Origin: Cricetomys ansorgei
Taxonomy: Eukaryota; Chordata; Mammalia; Rodentia; Nesomyidae
Direction: 5' to 3'
NCBI GenBank assembly: GCA_026225945.1
Contig: JAMJFZ010000239.1
Span: 31,448,501 to 31,512,500, forward strand
DNA: 64,000 bases
Positions 52,111 to 63,830 of this stretch are shown here, piece after piece; positions within the stretch are counted from its first letter, which is position 1, and the number at the start of each line of letters is the position of its first letter. The notes beneath the pieces are model-generated. The model saw only the letters and a list, made by a program, of their open reading frames with translations. It had not been told where the DNA came from and ran no database searches. Made by a program: the position numbers and the translations under genes.

Positions 52111-52348
52111 GCTGGTAAGTTGGCCAAAATGTTAGGGTCTAATAAGGTACCGGGTCGTGTTTATTATACTGTTTTCTCTGTTTCATAAGTTTGAAATATA
52201 CAGAATCTATTTAAAACTAAAAACATTTAGAGTGCATTTGAATTCAGGTTTTAACAATTCCAAAATAACATTTTTTCTCAAATTGTCTTTCAAGTTCGAC
52301 TAACCAGACTGAACCCAGTTTTTCAGTTTTAGCGGTTCATTCATTCGG

Positions 52349-52362
52349 CCAGTAGAGGTCAC
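52349..52362 (+). promoter_or_regulatory. Candidate CTCF core motif in repeat-poor sequence
   Basis: CCAGTAGAGGTCAC matches the CTCF core at 13 of 14 positions. The surrounding 52130-52940 has no recognised repeat. Binding is inferred. Confidence 0.4.
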
Positions 52363-53044
52363 CACGCAGTGAAGTATTCGGTTAAACCACAAACTCTGCG
52401 GTATAATTTCCTCCATGTAAAGATTCTTTTCAGGTTTGTTTTCCAATCTGTGAAATTTCCTTTTTGCAAGCCCTTCACTAAGCCCAAGGTAGAAAGATCT
52501 AAACCTGGGGTAAGTTGGAGGGCCTTCAGGCCACAAAGGCTGGTTTGAAAGCAACAGTGCAAACAAAAGTAACTTTTCATGTGGCTTATTATATGTGCTC
52601 TGCTTGTTTTAGAATTTATTCTGGTTTCAAAATCTACATTTCCTGTTTCTGCTCTCCACAGAGTCCCAGAGTGGGGGGTACCTGTCGGGATGAAGATCAT
52701 GAGCGTTAGGGAGCTGAGGAACAGGACTGCACTTAATCAGAGTAGAAGTGGTACCCACGAGCGTGGCCCATACTCCATGGTTGGACTGCAGTGGTAGAAA
52801 CATCTTTGGAATGCTCGCTTTGCATTAAGGCTGACTCTTTCCTCCCCTAGAACTCTCTTTCCTATCATAGACAGTTTACCTCTCGCCTTGGATATTTCAC
52901 ATTCCAGTAGAAGAAAGAATCCATTTAGAACAGCACAAGTCACAGGAGAGTGACTTGCGTCCTCTAACACGCGTGTGGGTATTAGTCAGTATGGAGGAGA
53001 GTCAGTCATATGCTGCGTGACATTGTCAAAGACCCAGATTCCTT

Positions 53045-53640
53045 CACAAACATTTTTATTTATACTTTAACAATTTCATACGTGTATGCAATGTATCTCG
53101 GTCATATCCGCCCCTAACTCTCCTCTCCCATAACCCCTTCCCCCCTCCATGCTTCTTAGTGACGCCTACATGAGCATGGGTAACCTATCAGTGGATACAT
53201 CCTTACCCTACCGGGTATCAGTTGCCAGTAACTCCTCAACAGGGTGGAGCCTCAGGAGCCCCTTCCCCATGGGTGCTGGAATGTTACCTGGCTCTTGTGC
53301 AGGTAACCGTACCCACTGTGAATTAGCTCCGGTTAATGGCCATGCCACGTCCAGAAGATAAGCACGTCACAGCACTCCTCCCCATTCTCTGGCTCTTACG
53401 TTTTTCCTGCTCTCCCATCTATGATGTTTCCTGAGCTTTGATAGGTGGGGTTTGCTATAGATGTCCCATTTAGAGCTGAGCATGTGATTACTTGTTCTCA
53501 GTGCTTTGCCCATTCATGAATCTCTATATTGACTACTGTGAAGAAGTTTCTCTGACCTAAGTTGAAAGTAGCACTGATCTATGGGTATAAATAAAATATT
53601 TAGAAGATAGTTTAACATGTCTGTTTAGCAGAGAAAAAAA
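53045..53640 (-). mobile_element. L1 3'-end fragment (Lx-like)
   Basis: The + strand shows the reverse complement of an old rodent L1 3' region: AATTTCATACGTGTATGCAA, CCAGTAACTCCTCAACAGGG, TGCTGGAATGTTACCTGGCT, CACAGCACTCCTCCCCATTC and AGATGTCCCATTTAGAGCTG. No long frame remains. Confidence 0.7.
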
Positions 53641-53660
53641 GGTAGTAGACTATCCCTAGG

Positions 53661-53885
53661 CACGTGGTTCTCAAACTTCCTAATGCTGCAACCCTTTAAT
53701 GCAGTTCCTCATGTTGTAGTTACCCCCTAAACCATAAAATTATTTTCAGTGCTACTTCATAACTGTAATTTTGCTGCTGTTATGAATTACAATGTAAATA
53801 TCTGATATGCAGATGGTCTTAGGGGACCCCTGTGTAAGGGTTGTTTAACCCTCAACAGGGTTTCGACACTCAGGTTGAGAACATT
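53661..53885. mobile_element. Non-autonomous hAT-Charlie element (URR1-like), second full copy
   Basis: GTGGTTCTCAAACTTCCTAA at the left and TCAGGTTGAGAACATT at the right. The flanks TCCCTAGG and GCTCTAGG agree at 6 of 8 positions, again fitting an 8-bp TSD. Non-coding. Confidence 0.8.
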
Positions 53886-53958
53886 GCTCTAGGGTATAAG
53901 ATCTCTCACCATAATAGGCTTTTGACAAGGATTACAGGACCTTTGGTTCTCTTTTTTC

Positions 53959-53961
<3 letters not shown>

Positions 53962-53998
<37 letters not shown>

Positions 53999-54008
53999 AC
54001 ACACACAC
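53962..54008. repeat. (CA)n microsatellite
   Basis: CA run of about 47 bases interrupted once by CTCA. Confidence 0.95.
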
Positions 54009-54047
54009 GGTGTCATATAGCCTAAGCTGTCTTTGAACTCATTTGGT

Positions 54048-54470
54048 AGCTGTCTTAGGGTTACTATTGCTGTGATGAAACACCATGACCAAAGCAATCT
54101 GGGGAGAAAAGGGTTTATTTGCCTTACATTTCTACATCATAGCTCATCATCAAGGGAAGTCAGTGCAAGAACTCAAGCAGGACAGGAACCTGGAGGCAGA
54201 AGCTGATGACAGGGGCCATGGATGACTGCTGCTTACTGGCTTACTTTCCATGGATTGCTCAGACTACTTTCTTATAGAACCCAGGACCACCAGCCCAGGG
54301 ATGGCCCCACCCACAGTGGGCTGGGCCCTCCCCTGTTGATCACTAATTAAGAAAATGCCCTACAAGTTGTCTACAGCCTAATCTTATAGAGGCATTTTCT
54401 TAATTAACATCCCTTCCTCTCAGATGAATTTAGCTTGTGTCAAGTTGACATAAAACTAGCCAGCACAGTA
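54048..54470 (+). repeat. Rodent interspersed repeat, copy 3 of 3
   Basis: GCTGTCTTAGGGTTACTATT through CCAGGACCACCAGCCCAGGG to AAACTAGCCAGCACAG. Best preserved of the three copies. Confidence 0.78.
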
Positions 54471-54899
54471 TCTGAGGATGGCTTTGAAATTCTGATATTC
54501 TTGCCTCTATCGCCTGAGTGCAGGAATCACAGGCATATGCCACCATGCTGGGTTTATGTGATACTAGGGATCAAACCTAGGGCTTTGTGCATGCCAGGTA
54601 AGCATTTTTTCCAATTGATATGCACTCCCAGACTCCAGATTCTTCCAACCACCCGACTCTGTGCCGCATGATGTATTTATTTGGTCTTATTTTAATTTTT
54701 TGTCAGCATACGAAGAAATGGGCTTGCTATGACATTGCCAAACACATATGTTATCATCCTCTGCTCTTACTCCTTCCCCTCCCATGAATCCCTGTTGGTT
54801 CTTACCCTTCCTTCTTTTGCCTTCCTGCTTTTATGACACACATTATAGCATATTTTCTGACTCCCGTCCTCTCCTTTTAGAACTCTTCCTATTGTCTCA

Positions 54900-54975
54900 T
54901 AGACTGGTTATCTCCTCCCTCCCTCCCTCTCTCCCTCCTTCCTTCCTTTCCTCCCTCCTTCACTCCTTTCCACAC
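54900..54975. repeat. (TCCC/TTCC)n pyrimidine tract
   Basis: TCCCTCC and TTCC units without other bases for about 60 positions. Confidence 0.85.
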
Positions 54976-54999
54976 TCCTCATATTTATCTGTATGTGTA

Positions 55000-55150
55000 T
55001 GTATGTGGGTACATGCATGTCACATGTAGCAATCAAAGGAACATGAGGGAATGGCTTTTCTTCTTCTGCTGTGGGGATTTTGGGGATCAGAGCAGGTTGT
55101 CAGGCTTGGCAACAAAAGCTTTTAGCTTGCTGAATCATCTTACCAGCCAA
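55000..55150 (-). repeat. B3-type SINE
   Basis: GTACATGCATGTCACATGTA, CTGTGGGGATTTTGGGGATC and AGCTTGCTGAATCATCTTAC in reverse orientation. Confidence 0.65.
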
Positions 55151-55454
55151 CCACTGCCTTTGACGGCTATATAACTATGTGTGTATATCTCACTATAAAC
55201 CTTGACTGGCCTGGAATTTGCTATGTAGACCAGGCCTGCCTTGAACTTCAGAAGCCCCTCATGTCCTACTTTCTGGGCGCTGGGATTACAGGTGGACATC
55301 ACCATGCATGGCTTATGGTTGCATTTCTATTTTCCTCTCTCTCTCTCTCTCTGTGTGAGTGTGTGTGTGTGTTACATGTATGTGTTCTTGTGAGTTTGTG
55401 GAAACATGTTCAAGTGTGTGCATGTGTGTACGGAGGGCACTGAAAGTCTTCCTC

Positions 55455-55680
55455 TGTTGCTTTCTACCTTATTTATTTAGAGACAGGGGCTGAATCTGGA
55501 ATCTGCTTTGTCTGGCCATTGAGCTGTGGGGATCTTCTTGTCTCTACCTACCAGCACTGGGGTTACAGATGTCCACTGTGCCCAGTTTTCACACAGGTGC
55601 TGGATGTCTGAACTGGGGTCTTTGTGCTTGCATAGCAGGCTGTTTGCCCACTGAGCCACCTTTCCACTCTCCATTTTCAC
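55455..55680 (-). repeat. B4-type SINE
   Basis: TTTAGAGACAGGGGCTGAAT, CCAGCACTGGGGTTACAGAT and TTGCCCACTGAGCCACCTTT. Confidence 0.68.
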
Positions 55681-55974
55681 TTTAATGTATATACACACTC
55701 CTAAATACACATTCTGCAGGAGAGAAATTAATATCCGTCCTTAGAAGTCTGGCTTATATTGCTTAACATAATGATCTCTAGGTTTTCCCTCTTTCCTTGA
55801 ATGCCATAATTTTATTCCTCTTTACAGCCATGGTGGTTAGTTTTAATTGCTGGTTTGACACAACTTAGAACCATTTGGGAAGAGATTCTCAATAGGAAAT
55901 TGTCTAGATCATGTTGTCTTTCAAGGGATTCTCTTGATTGTGTTAACTGAGGCGAGAGGAACTGCCCACTGTAG

Positions 55975-56225
55975 ATAAAGAGTCTAAGGCTTTCCTGGTG
56001 AAGTCTTGGAGGTCTTTTAGGTACAGGGCTGTACCATCTGAGAATAGAGATGATGTGACTTCTTTGTTTCCAATTTGTGACCCTTTCAGTCTTTTGTCTT
56101 GATGCTCTAAGACTTTGAACATTATACTGAATAAGAGTGGTAAGAGTAGACACATCTGCCTCATTTTACTTTTCCTCATTTAGCACAATATTGGCTCTAG
56201 TTTTGTAGTTTATAGCTTGTGTTAT
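55975..56225 (-). mobile_element. L1 ORF2 remnant, first part
   Basis: The + strand is the reverse complement of the L1 reverse-transcriptase region, with TTGGAGGTCTTTTAGGTACA and ACATTATACTGAATAAGAGT. The minus-strand frames here are broken and short. The element resumes at 56925 after an insert. Confidence 0.75.
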
Positions 56226-56925
56226 GTTGAAGTTTTTATTTTATTTTATTTAATTTTCCTAGTTTTGAACTCTTGATCCTTGATTTGGCAGCATGGCTGC
56301 TCTGGGAAAGGGTCACCTTCAAGGGTTGATCTCTGATCCAATAGCATGGCTGCTCTAGAGTAGAAGAATGTTAGTCAGGCTAAACTTGTCCTCTGTGCTA
56401 ATGCTAAATGATAGGGAATTCTGTGGTTCCTCCCCAGTGACTAACATGGAGATATGACAGACACCCTGTGTTTTTCAATCTGACTTTCGCCTAGTGGCAG
56501 CAAGGTTGACTGGCCTGGCGTATGGGAAGTGAATTGTAGGATTCTCTTCTTTAACGTAAAATAGACTGTGTATCTGAAGGCAACTTAGCATACACCTTTA
56601 AGTAAGCCAACTCAGAAAGGAATGGTGGCACTCACCTTTAATACCAACTCTTGGGATATAAAAGGAAACAGTCAGTAAAAGCAGAACATAGAAGTGGAGT
56701 AGAAGCAAGAGAGTCAGAAGCAGGAGATGGAAGAAGCAGGCGTGTGGAAAAGAAGCAACTGAGAAGGCAGCTAGTCAGAGTTCAGTTCAGAGTAAGTTAC
56801 TTTCAATCTCAGAAGCTGAAGTTCTCTAGGTCCAGGTTTGCATCTTGAAGATTGTATCTTGTTCTTCCTTGAACCCTAATGAATAAAAACATGTTTACAT
56901 AGTTTTCTTCAGGAATCTTTATACT
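56226..56925. mobile_element. Unassigned ~700-bp segment splitting the L1 remnant
   Basis: Not L1-like. It contains two related stretches with AGCATGGCTGCTCT (56290-56303 and 56344-56357), a TATA-like GATATAAAAGG near 56656 and AATGAATAAAAACATG near the right end. It could be a solo LTR, but no family is recognised. Confidence 0.4.
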
Positions 56926-57560
56926 AAAGGAATATTGAGATTTGTCAATGTCCTTTTCTGCATCTATTGAGATGATCATGTGCTTTCTGATATTTGCTGA
57001 TTTCTGTATTTTGAACCATCCTTATCTCCCTAGAATAGAACCAAATTGATCATGGTATTTGGCCTTTTAAATGTGTTTTTGAATTCAGTTTGCAAGTAAG
57101 TATGTTATTGAGTTATTAGAGAAATCAATCCATAGTTATCTGTTTTTGGTATCAGGCTAAGGCTGGCTTTGTATAGTTTCATAGTGTTTTTCTTTCTCTG
57201 TTTTATAAAACAGTTTGAAAAGCTTTAGAGGTAAGTTGTCTTTAAAGATTTCGTAGACCTTGGCAGTGAATCTGCTTGGTTCTTGGCTTTTCTTTGTTGG
57301 GAGACTTTAATCACGGCTTCTATTTTATCTTTAAAAATGCTTATATCCTCTTGATTTGACTTTGGTCACTCACATATGTCTATGAATTTAGCCTTTTTTT
57401 TTTTTTCTTTAGATTTCCCAGTTTCTTTGAAATTCAAAATTTAACGGTATTTTCTAACGGTTCTCTGGATTTCATTGGAATTGTTCAACTAACCCCGTTT
57501 ACATCTGGTTCTATTAAGTTGGGTCTTCCTTCTCTTTTTGTTGAGTTCAGTAAGCATCTG
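56926..57560 (-). mobile_element. L1 ORF2 remnant, second part
   Basis: Reverse-complement L1 hallmarks: TCTATTGAGATGATCATGTG, GGTATCAGGCTAAGGCTGGC, GCAGTGAATCTGCTTGGTTC and CACATATGTCTATGAATTTA. Many stops and indels; no functional ORF2. Confidence 0.85.
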
Positions 57561-57643
57561 TCAATACCCTTTGCTTTGCTCTTGGGCAGAGGCAGTGCTC
57601 ACTAGCTCAGCTTTACTGCCAGTGCAGAGGTAGTGCTCAGACT

Positions 57644-57657
57644 CCCCCAAGGGGCGC
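57644..57657 (+). promoter_or_regulatory. Weak CTCF-like core motif
   Basis: CCCCCAAGGGGCGC differs from the core at two positions. It lies in an island of higher GC near 57560-57760. Confidence 0.25.
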
Positions 57658-57989
57658 CGGATTGGCCACTGGCTGGTGACGCTGCAGTGTGAAGTCCAGC
57701 TCACTTGTGCGCCCTCACTTGTCTCCTGTCCTTTTCTGTACGGCTTTCTCTTCCCTCTGCTCCCCCATTCCATGATCATCAGCACACGAATTCCCATCTG
57801 GGAACTAAATCCTACTTCAGGCATGTACTTTCTTTCTTATCTTTTTCTCCCTTTTTGTAACAGTGTTGGGGATCCAACCTAAGCAGGTCTCCAAGGTAAG
57901 TAAGCACTGTACCACTGAGCTGCACATTAAAAAAAATGGTTCAACCCTACTTTTAACTTCCTTGGTAAAACGTAATCCATTCAAAACTG

Positions 57990-58140
57990 AGCTACAGGCT
58001 GGGCGTGATGGCCCATGCCTTTAATCTCAGCACTCAGGAGGCAGCAGCAGGCAGATCTCTGTGAGTTTGATTCCAGCCTGGTCTACATATTGAGTTCTAG
58101 GACAGCTTGGGCTACATAGTGAAACCCCGTTAAAACAAAC
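57990..58140 (+). repeat. B1 SINE
   Basis: GGCTGGGCGTGATGGCCCAT, CAGCACTCAGGAGGCAGCAG and GAAACCCCGTTAAAAC followed by a long A-rich tail of AACAAACGAAC units. Confidence 0.92.
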
Positions 58141-60084
58141 AAACGAACTAACTAATTAATTAACTGACTAAACAAAAACGAAACCAACCAACGAATCAAA
58201 GAAAAAAACCCAAATTGATCTACACCATTAGAACCCCCTAGAGGTCTTCAAACTCCTGCCCCACACATTACTGTGCCACATTGGTGAAAGTATCAAGGGG
58301 AAGTAGGGGTCTGCAAGAGAATTGAGGGAAAAGAAGGCAAGCTGCAGTGGTTTTGTTTGTTTGTCTGTTTTGTTGTTGTTTTGTTTTGTCTTTGTTGCTG
58401 TTGCTTTTGTTTTTTTTCCCCAGATCCCATTCATATCCAAGGGAGTGTGTTACTGTTCGCATGGGAGGTAACTATTCCCGCCTAAAAATGTCATAACTCT
58501 CCCTATGCTTGTCTGAGTACTGGATGTACAGCTGGAAATTGCCGAGAGATATTACTTCATTGTCTTTTTGTTTCCAGTAAAACTACAATAAGATCTGATG
58601 CAATTACAGTTTTAAATCCTTCTTTTGGAAACTTTTATTTTCCTTCTGTCTGGAAGCTTTTAACAATTCCGAACTTTTTATCTGAAATTTCATGACATCG
58701 TTTGATATGATTTTCCTTGGTGATTATTCTTAATTTAGAAAGTCATGTTCTTTAGTCCTGTCTCTTGAGTCTAATGAGTGGCATTATTTCTAGTAATTGC
58801 CCCTCTCCCTCGATTCTGTTTCTGGAGTTCCTAAGGTCAGTAAAAAGTTCTCTGGCTAATTATTTGTTTAAAAAGATCCTTCTTTTGTTTTCTATTTCTG
58901 GGAAATGGCCTCCATTTCAGTATTTCCTCTGGAATACTTAGTTCTACTAACTTAAATGTTGCTTTTTTTACGCCAGAAAAATCTTTACCTACATCAATAT
59001 GACTTTCTGCATTTTTATTCAGACACAGAAAAAAAAAAAGTGTAACTTTCTTTTGGGACTACTAACCCCAAGTCCCTCTCTACTGTTTGGCCTAGGCACA
59101 CACAGCAACCCCATCACCGCACCACCAAGATGGTATGTGTTGCCACTTTAACTTTTTTAAAAGTTATTATACAAAGCAAAGGGTTTCATCATGACATCTT
59201 TATACACATGTGTTGTTAACTTTGTGTTTATGTGTTAAAGCTATATCTTTCAGAAACTTGGTGGCTTTGGGGATATGAATTCTGATGGCCAGAGACATTT
59301 CATGGCTGTTCTTAAAGGGAACACAGATAGGAATCCCTTGATTTACACGATTTTGGAGGGTTTTATGAGTCAAGAGCAAAAAGAATTATTTTACAGGCTA
59401 CCCTAGGGTGCTTACAAGAAGAGGATATTATGATTCTTAAATATTAATCATGTGAAACTCTGTTGACAAAATATATTACACTCAAACAATGTATAAAATT
59501 CAAAACACAGTGCCACAAAGATGTTGACTAGAAATAGTCAAATTCTAGGATATCAACTAATGTTAAACCACCCCAGTTATCATCAGTATTGTCTTTAGTA
59601 TATATATGAATGGCCCTTAAGTTTCTTAATATAAGTTTTGAAATGTGATATAGAAATTCTGACAAGAAATAAAAGTTACTTCTTTCACTAATTTACCTTT
59701 GGGGGCAATTTTCTACTAGAAAAATTTCACTATTAAACATTATAGTCGTATAGTATATATTGATTCTTTAAAAACAATATTCTTATCCTGCTGAACTTTA
59801 TTTCAGAAGTACGATGAAGGATCAATAATTATAATCTTTGATGCTCATACTGTATGATTTAGATATAAGTATTTTTAGTGTGCAGTTTTTTACTGGCTTA
59901 AGAACTGCAAATGCTCTTCCTTTTAGCATCAGAGTTGCCTCTGTAGGTAACCAATGATACCTGTGACTAACAAGTCCCTAGGAAGGGTCTATTGCTACTC
60001 CTAATTTATTCTCTTTACAGCATACTAAATACTATATAGTATTTAAATGTTTTATCAACATCATGACATCATTTATACAAAGTG

Positions 60085-60432
60085 ATGGCATTTGGAGATG
60101 GGGCTTTTGAGTGGCAATTAGGTATTGAAGGGTAGGTATTCATGATAGACTTACTAACCATACGAGAAGAGACACTAGAGAGCTTGCTTATGTTACCGGT
60201 TCCTTTCTGTTTCTCTGTCTCTATTTCTTGGTCTCTGTCTCTCTTCCATGTAAGAACACAGCGAGAAGGTGCTCTTCTCCTAAGCAGGAAGTGGGCCCAC
60301 AGAAAGTATTGGCATGTTGGTGTTAGACTTCTCAGCCTCCAGAAAAACTGTGACAAATAAATTTCTGTTGTTTGAGAATACCAGTCTAGGGTATTTTGCT
60401 ATAGCAACTGAATTAAGTAAGATTTTAAAGGA
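60085..60432 (+). mobile_element. Ancient ERVL-MaLR LTR (MLT1/MST-like)
   Basis: TGATGGCATTTGGAGATGGG, AAGAACACAGCGAGAAGG, AGCAGGAAGTGGGCCCAC, AAATAAATTTCTGTTGTTTG and GTATTTTGCTATAGCA match the mammalian MaLR LTR consensus in order. Confidence 0.72.
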
Positions 60433-60767
60433 TATAAAAAGAATATACATTAATTTTGTTAGTATTTTCTATGTCAATTATTAAAAATGTTCCCAAATTG
60501 TAGTTTTGTCTCTGGTCATAGAGAATTTTCATCTCATTTATTGCTTAAAGAGCATAGTTCTTTCTTATTCTATGTCTACAGCTGTGGGGCAGTTCTTGAA
60601 GTGCATCTAATTTAATACAAATAAACAATTTGCATTATAATCAATAGACTGACAGTTTACCTGTTCCTTGTTCCCAGTATATCAGTTCATTGTGTATTGA
60701 TATACTATCATTTAATTAATTTTCAACTACTTAATTTTGCTTCCAGTGATTAAGGACTGAATTTATT

Positions 60768-60833
60768 TCCTTCCTTCCTTCATTTTTTCCTTCCTCCCTC
60801 CCTCCCTCCCTCTCTCCTTTCCTCCTTCCTTCC
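60768..60833. repeat. (TTCC/TCCC)n tract
   Basis: Pyrimidine units run directly into the T tail of the adjacent minus B1, suggesting expansion from the SINE tail. Confidence 0.88.
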
Positions 60834-60995
60834 TTTTTTTTTTTTTTTTTTTTTTGAGACAGGGTTTCCCTGTGTAGCCCTGGCAGTCCTGCAATTGACT
60901 CTGTACTGACTGGCCTCAAACTCAGAGGTTCTCCTGTCTGCCTCTGCCTCCCATAGGCTGGGATTAAAAGTGTGCGCCACCACCACCAGGGTTCA
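60834..60995 (-). repeat. B1 SINE
   Basis: Long T run, GAGACAGGGTTTCCCTGTGT, ACTGGCCTCAAACTCAGAGG and GGGATTAAAAGTGTGCGCCA. Confidence 0.92.
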
Positions 60996-61029
60996 TTTTT
61001 TGTGTAGCTTTAAGATTTTATGTTTTGTA

Positions 61030-61215
61030 TGTCTATTTATTTATTTATTTGCTATGAGTACATATCCTTGTGCCAAAGTGCACATGTGTTGACCATAGAG
61101 CAACCTGAGGGATTCAGTCCTTTCCTTCTACTATGGGGTCCCGGGGATCAAACTTGGGTCCTTGGTCTTAGCAGAAAGCCCCCTTATCTGATATGCCATC
61201 TTGTCAGCCCCCTTT
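61030..61215 (-). repeat. B3-type SINE
   Basis: TATTTATTTATTTATTTGCT, ACTATGGGGTCCCGGGGATC and ATATGCCATCTTGTCAGCCC in reverse orientation. Confidence 0.7.
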
Positions 61216-61989
61216 TCTGCATTTTGATTGCTATATCACAGGATGGATCTTCTCGCTGTTCTATGAAACAGAACCACACAAGTGCTCACTGATGTTTCTC
61301 TTTTGAAGCATCAACACAAATCGAGTACTTAGATGTCTATCTTCATGCTGGCAAGAATTCTGACATCAAAATCCTAGTTTCAGAAGCATTTGGAAGTAGC
61401 ATTAAAAATAAAACAGGACTTAAAGCTTTGCTCAAAACTAATTTAAATGATCATTTAGAAGTATTCCCGCCTACAGATCCATCCCATAAAAATGCCCCAT
61501 ACCTTTTTCTCTATAATCCTTCCGGTACTACCATGACAACCCCCTGAAGAGGGTTTGGAGGGCTATGGAATGTGAGCTTTTCATTCTCAGTTTCATTTTA
61601 TAAAAAGATCTTAAAAGGATGTGAATTCATTTGGAAATGTGTAAAGACTTTCCATAAAAACCTGTCTCGTGTGTTTGAAGGATAAGGTTGCCTAACGTTT
61701 ACTGAATATATATTACGTAGATGTTTCACCGAGTGACCACAAGACCCCACTGATGCGTCTACTATTATGATTCTTATTTACCAAACAAGAAAACCTGTAT
61801 TAGATGCACCCACTTTCCTTGTTAGCGGTAGATCCCTAGTAACCCCCAAGGAACGTGACACTAGAGGCTGTGGATCTGACCACTGTTCTGGACTTCCAAC
61901 AGTACTGATTGCTTCTCTCCATTGTACAGCCTTGCTGGACTTATGGTTGAGGTAGGCTATAAGTCATGTAGGTGAGCATTTTTTGTCCA

Positions 61990-62250
61990 TTATAATCTGC
62001 TGCACAGAACACCAGCTCTATCCTTAGTGGCTTAAAACAATAACCATTTCTCAGGGACAACAGAATTGGTGATCTTGTCTCAGCTAACTCATGTATCCAC
62101 AGTCATTTGCTGGGAGAGCCCCAAGATGGCCTCACTCAAGTGTCTGTTGGTTGGGGCTGGCTGTCAGCTGGAGTATATTAGTTTCTTTTTATGTGGTTTA
62201 GTCTAGGTTTCTTCTAGCATGGTGGAGTCCTGGCTCCACAAATGTGAGCG
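61990..62250 (+). repeat. Ancient mammalian repeat (AGTGGCTTAAAACAA family)
   Basis: CTGCTGCACAGAACACC, TTAGTGGCTTAAAACAATAA and CAAGATGGCCTCACTCAAGT. A second diverged piece follows near 62450-62660. Same broad pattern as 3670-3880. Confidence 0.5.
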
Positions 62251-63729
62251 ATGGAGCTGCAAGGCCTTTTGTGGCTTAAGGCTTGTCTCAGACTTCTACA
62301 ACATTTCTTTTGTTGTATTCTGTTGATTCAGTTTCCTACCTCTTGATGGGAGATATGGCAATATCACATTGCAAGGAGTTATAGACTGATGGGGGAGGGG
62401 AGAGCGGCACAGCAATTGTTCAATTGTTACAATGGTATATCAAACTATTTCTGCCAGCTATATATTGCTATATAATAGGACATCCTCGAATACAGAAGTT
62501 TATAGTATCAATCTCTTTACTCATGTATCTGTAGGTCAGGGACTCAGGCTTGTCTCGATGAAAATGGCTCTTCTCCACTCTACCTGGTACTGACTGGGGC
62601 ATGCGGCTGACAGTCATCTGGTACTGTGGGACTTAAGATGGTCTCAGTGGTATGTCTGTGTCTGGCACATTAAAGAAGACAACTCGAAGGACTGTAGACT
62701 TGCTGGACTCTTTCCTTGTGGTAATGGTGAGGTTCACACATATGCCAGAATCCTTGATTTTTCTTCCATGTGGCTTCTCCTTCTTGGTGGTCTCTCCTCC
62801 AGAACCTGTCCCCGTGACCACTTCTGGTATAGCCCAGACTGGGCTTCTCTCCATGGCATCCAGGTTCCAAATGAACAGAAGCAGACTCCCTCATGTCTCG
62901 AAAGGTTCAGGGCCAGGACAGTGATGTTATTCCCTTCCTTCTCTTTGGGTCAAGGTAAGCTATGAGGGTCAGATTCTATGGCAGTCAAGTGAGCTTTGAC
63001 TCTTGATAAGAGAAAGAACACGCACGTATGCAGATGAGAGGGACTATTGAAGGCTGTTGTTGCAGACAGTGCACCAGACTGAGCAAAGGTGAAAAACTGA
63101 GAAGTTGGTGTCAAAGAATTTAGTCTAGGCTGGTGGCTACACTAACAGAATTGCAGCTAACAGCCAAATGATGTAATAGGAAGAAGCAGTTCATATAAGA
63201 AGATATAAATATTTCTTTATATTTATAAATAACAAATTAAGTGGCAACAGACAATCTTGGGTCAGTGCTGAGAAAGGAGGGAGAGCACGCAATGCAAATG
63301 ATGTCTTCATTCTAGACAGGCAGCGAATGGAATGCTGGGAACTTCTGCAGCCAGAGGAATGTTCAGCAGTTACATGGCAAGCCCCATGGGGGTCCTCCTG
63401 TCTCCTCCGAAAGCATTTAGTCCTGATGAGGAGATAAATGTGGCGTTTATCCTCCCACTAAAGGAATGAGATCATAAAATATCCTTCCCATCACCAAAGC
63501 TTGGGAAGGACCCAGAAGCAGATGGCCAGGCAATATGGAGACTCTAATTAAGGAGCGAAAGCTGCAGGGCCACCAAAATAGATGGAGACATTGTCCCTCG
63601 GCAGTTACTAAGGTGGTTGTAGGCATTCCCCAGATTGGAGAAAAATAAAGCCCCATTTTGCGCCAGTATCATTTACACGCTTCACACGGAATCCTACCGT
63701 TTCCAGTGCTTTCTGTTGTGCCTGTTTAT

Positions 63730-63830
63730 TTAATTTAAATGTGTGTGTCATGATGCTTGGGACCGAGTCCAGGGCCCAAGTGTATGCTAGGTAAATGCTC
63801 ACCACTGAGGTACACCCCAACTTTCCTTTC
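63730..63830 (-). repeat. ID-like SINE fragment
   Basis: TGCTTGGGACCGAGTCCAGG, GTGTATGCTAGGTAAATGCT and CACCACTGAGGTACACCCCA are the reverse of the tRNA-Ala-like ID head. Confidence 0.65.

Noticed and set aside
55812..56179. Two - strand frames of 113 and 78 codons
   Set aside because: Pieces of a decayed L1 ORF2 with a neighbouring repeat; not a functional gene.
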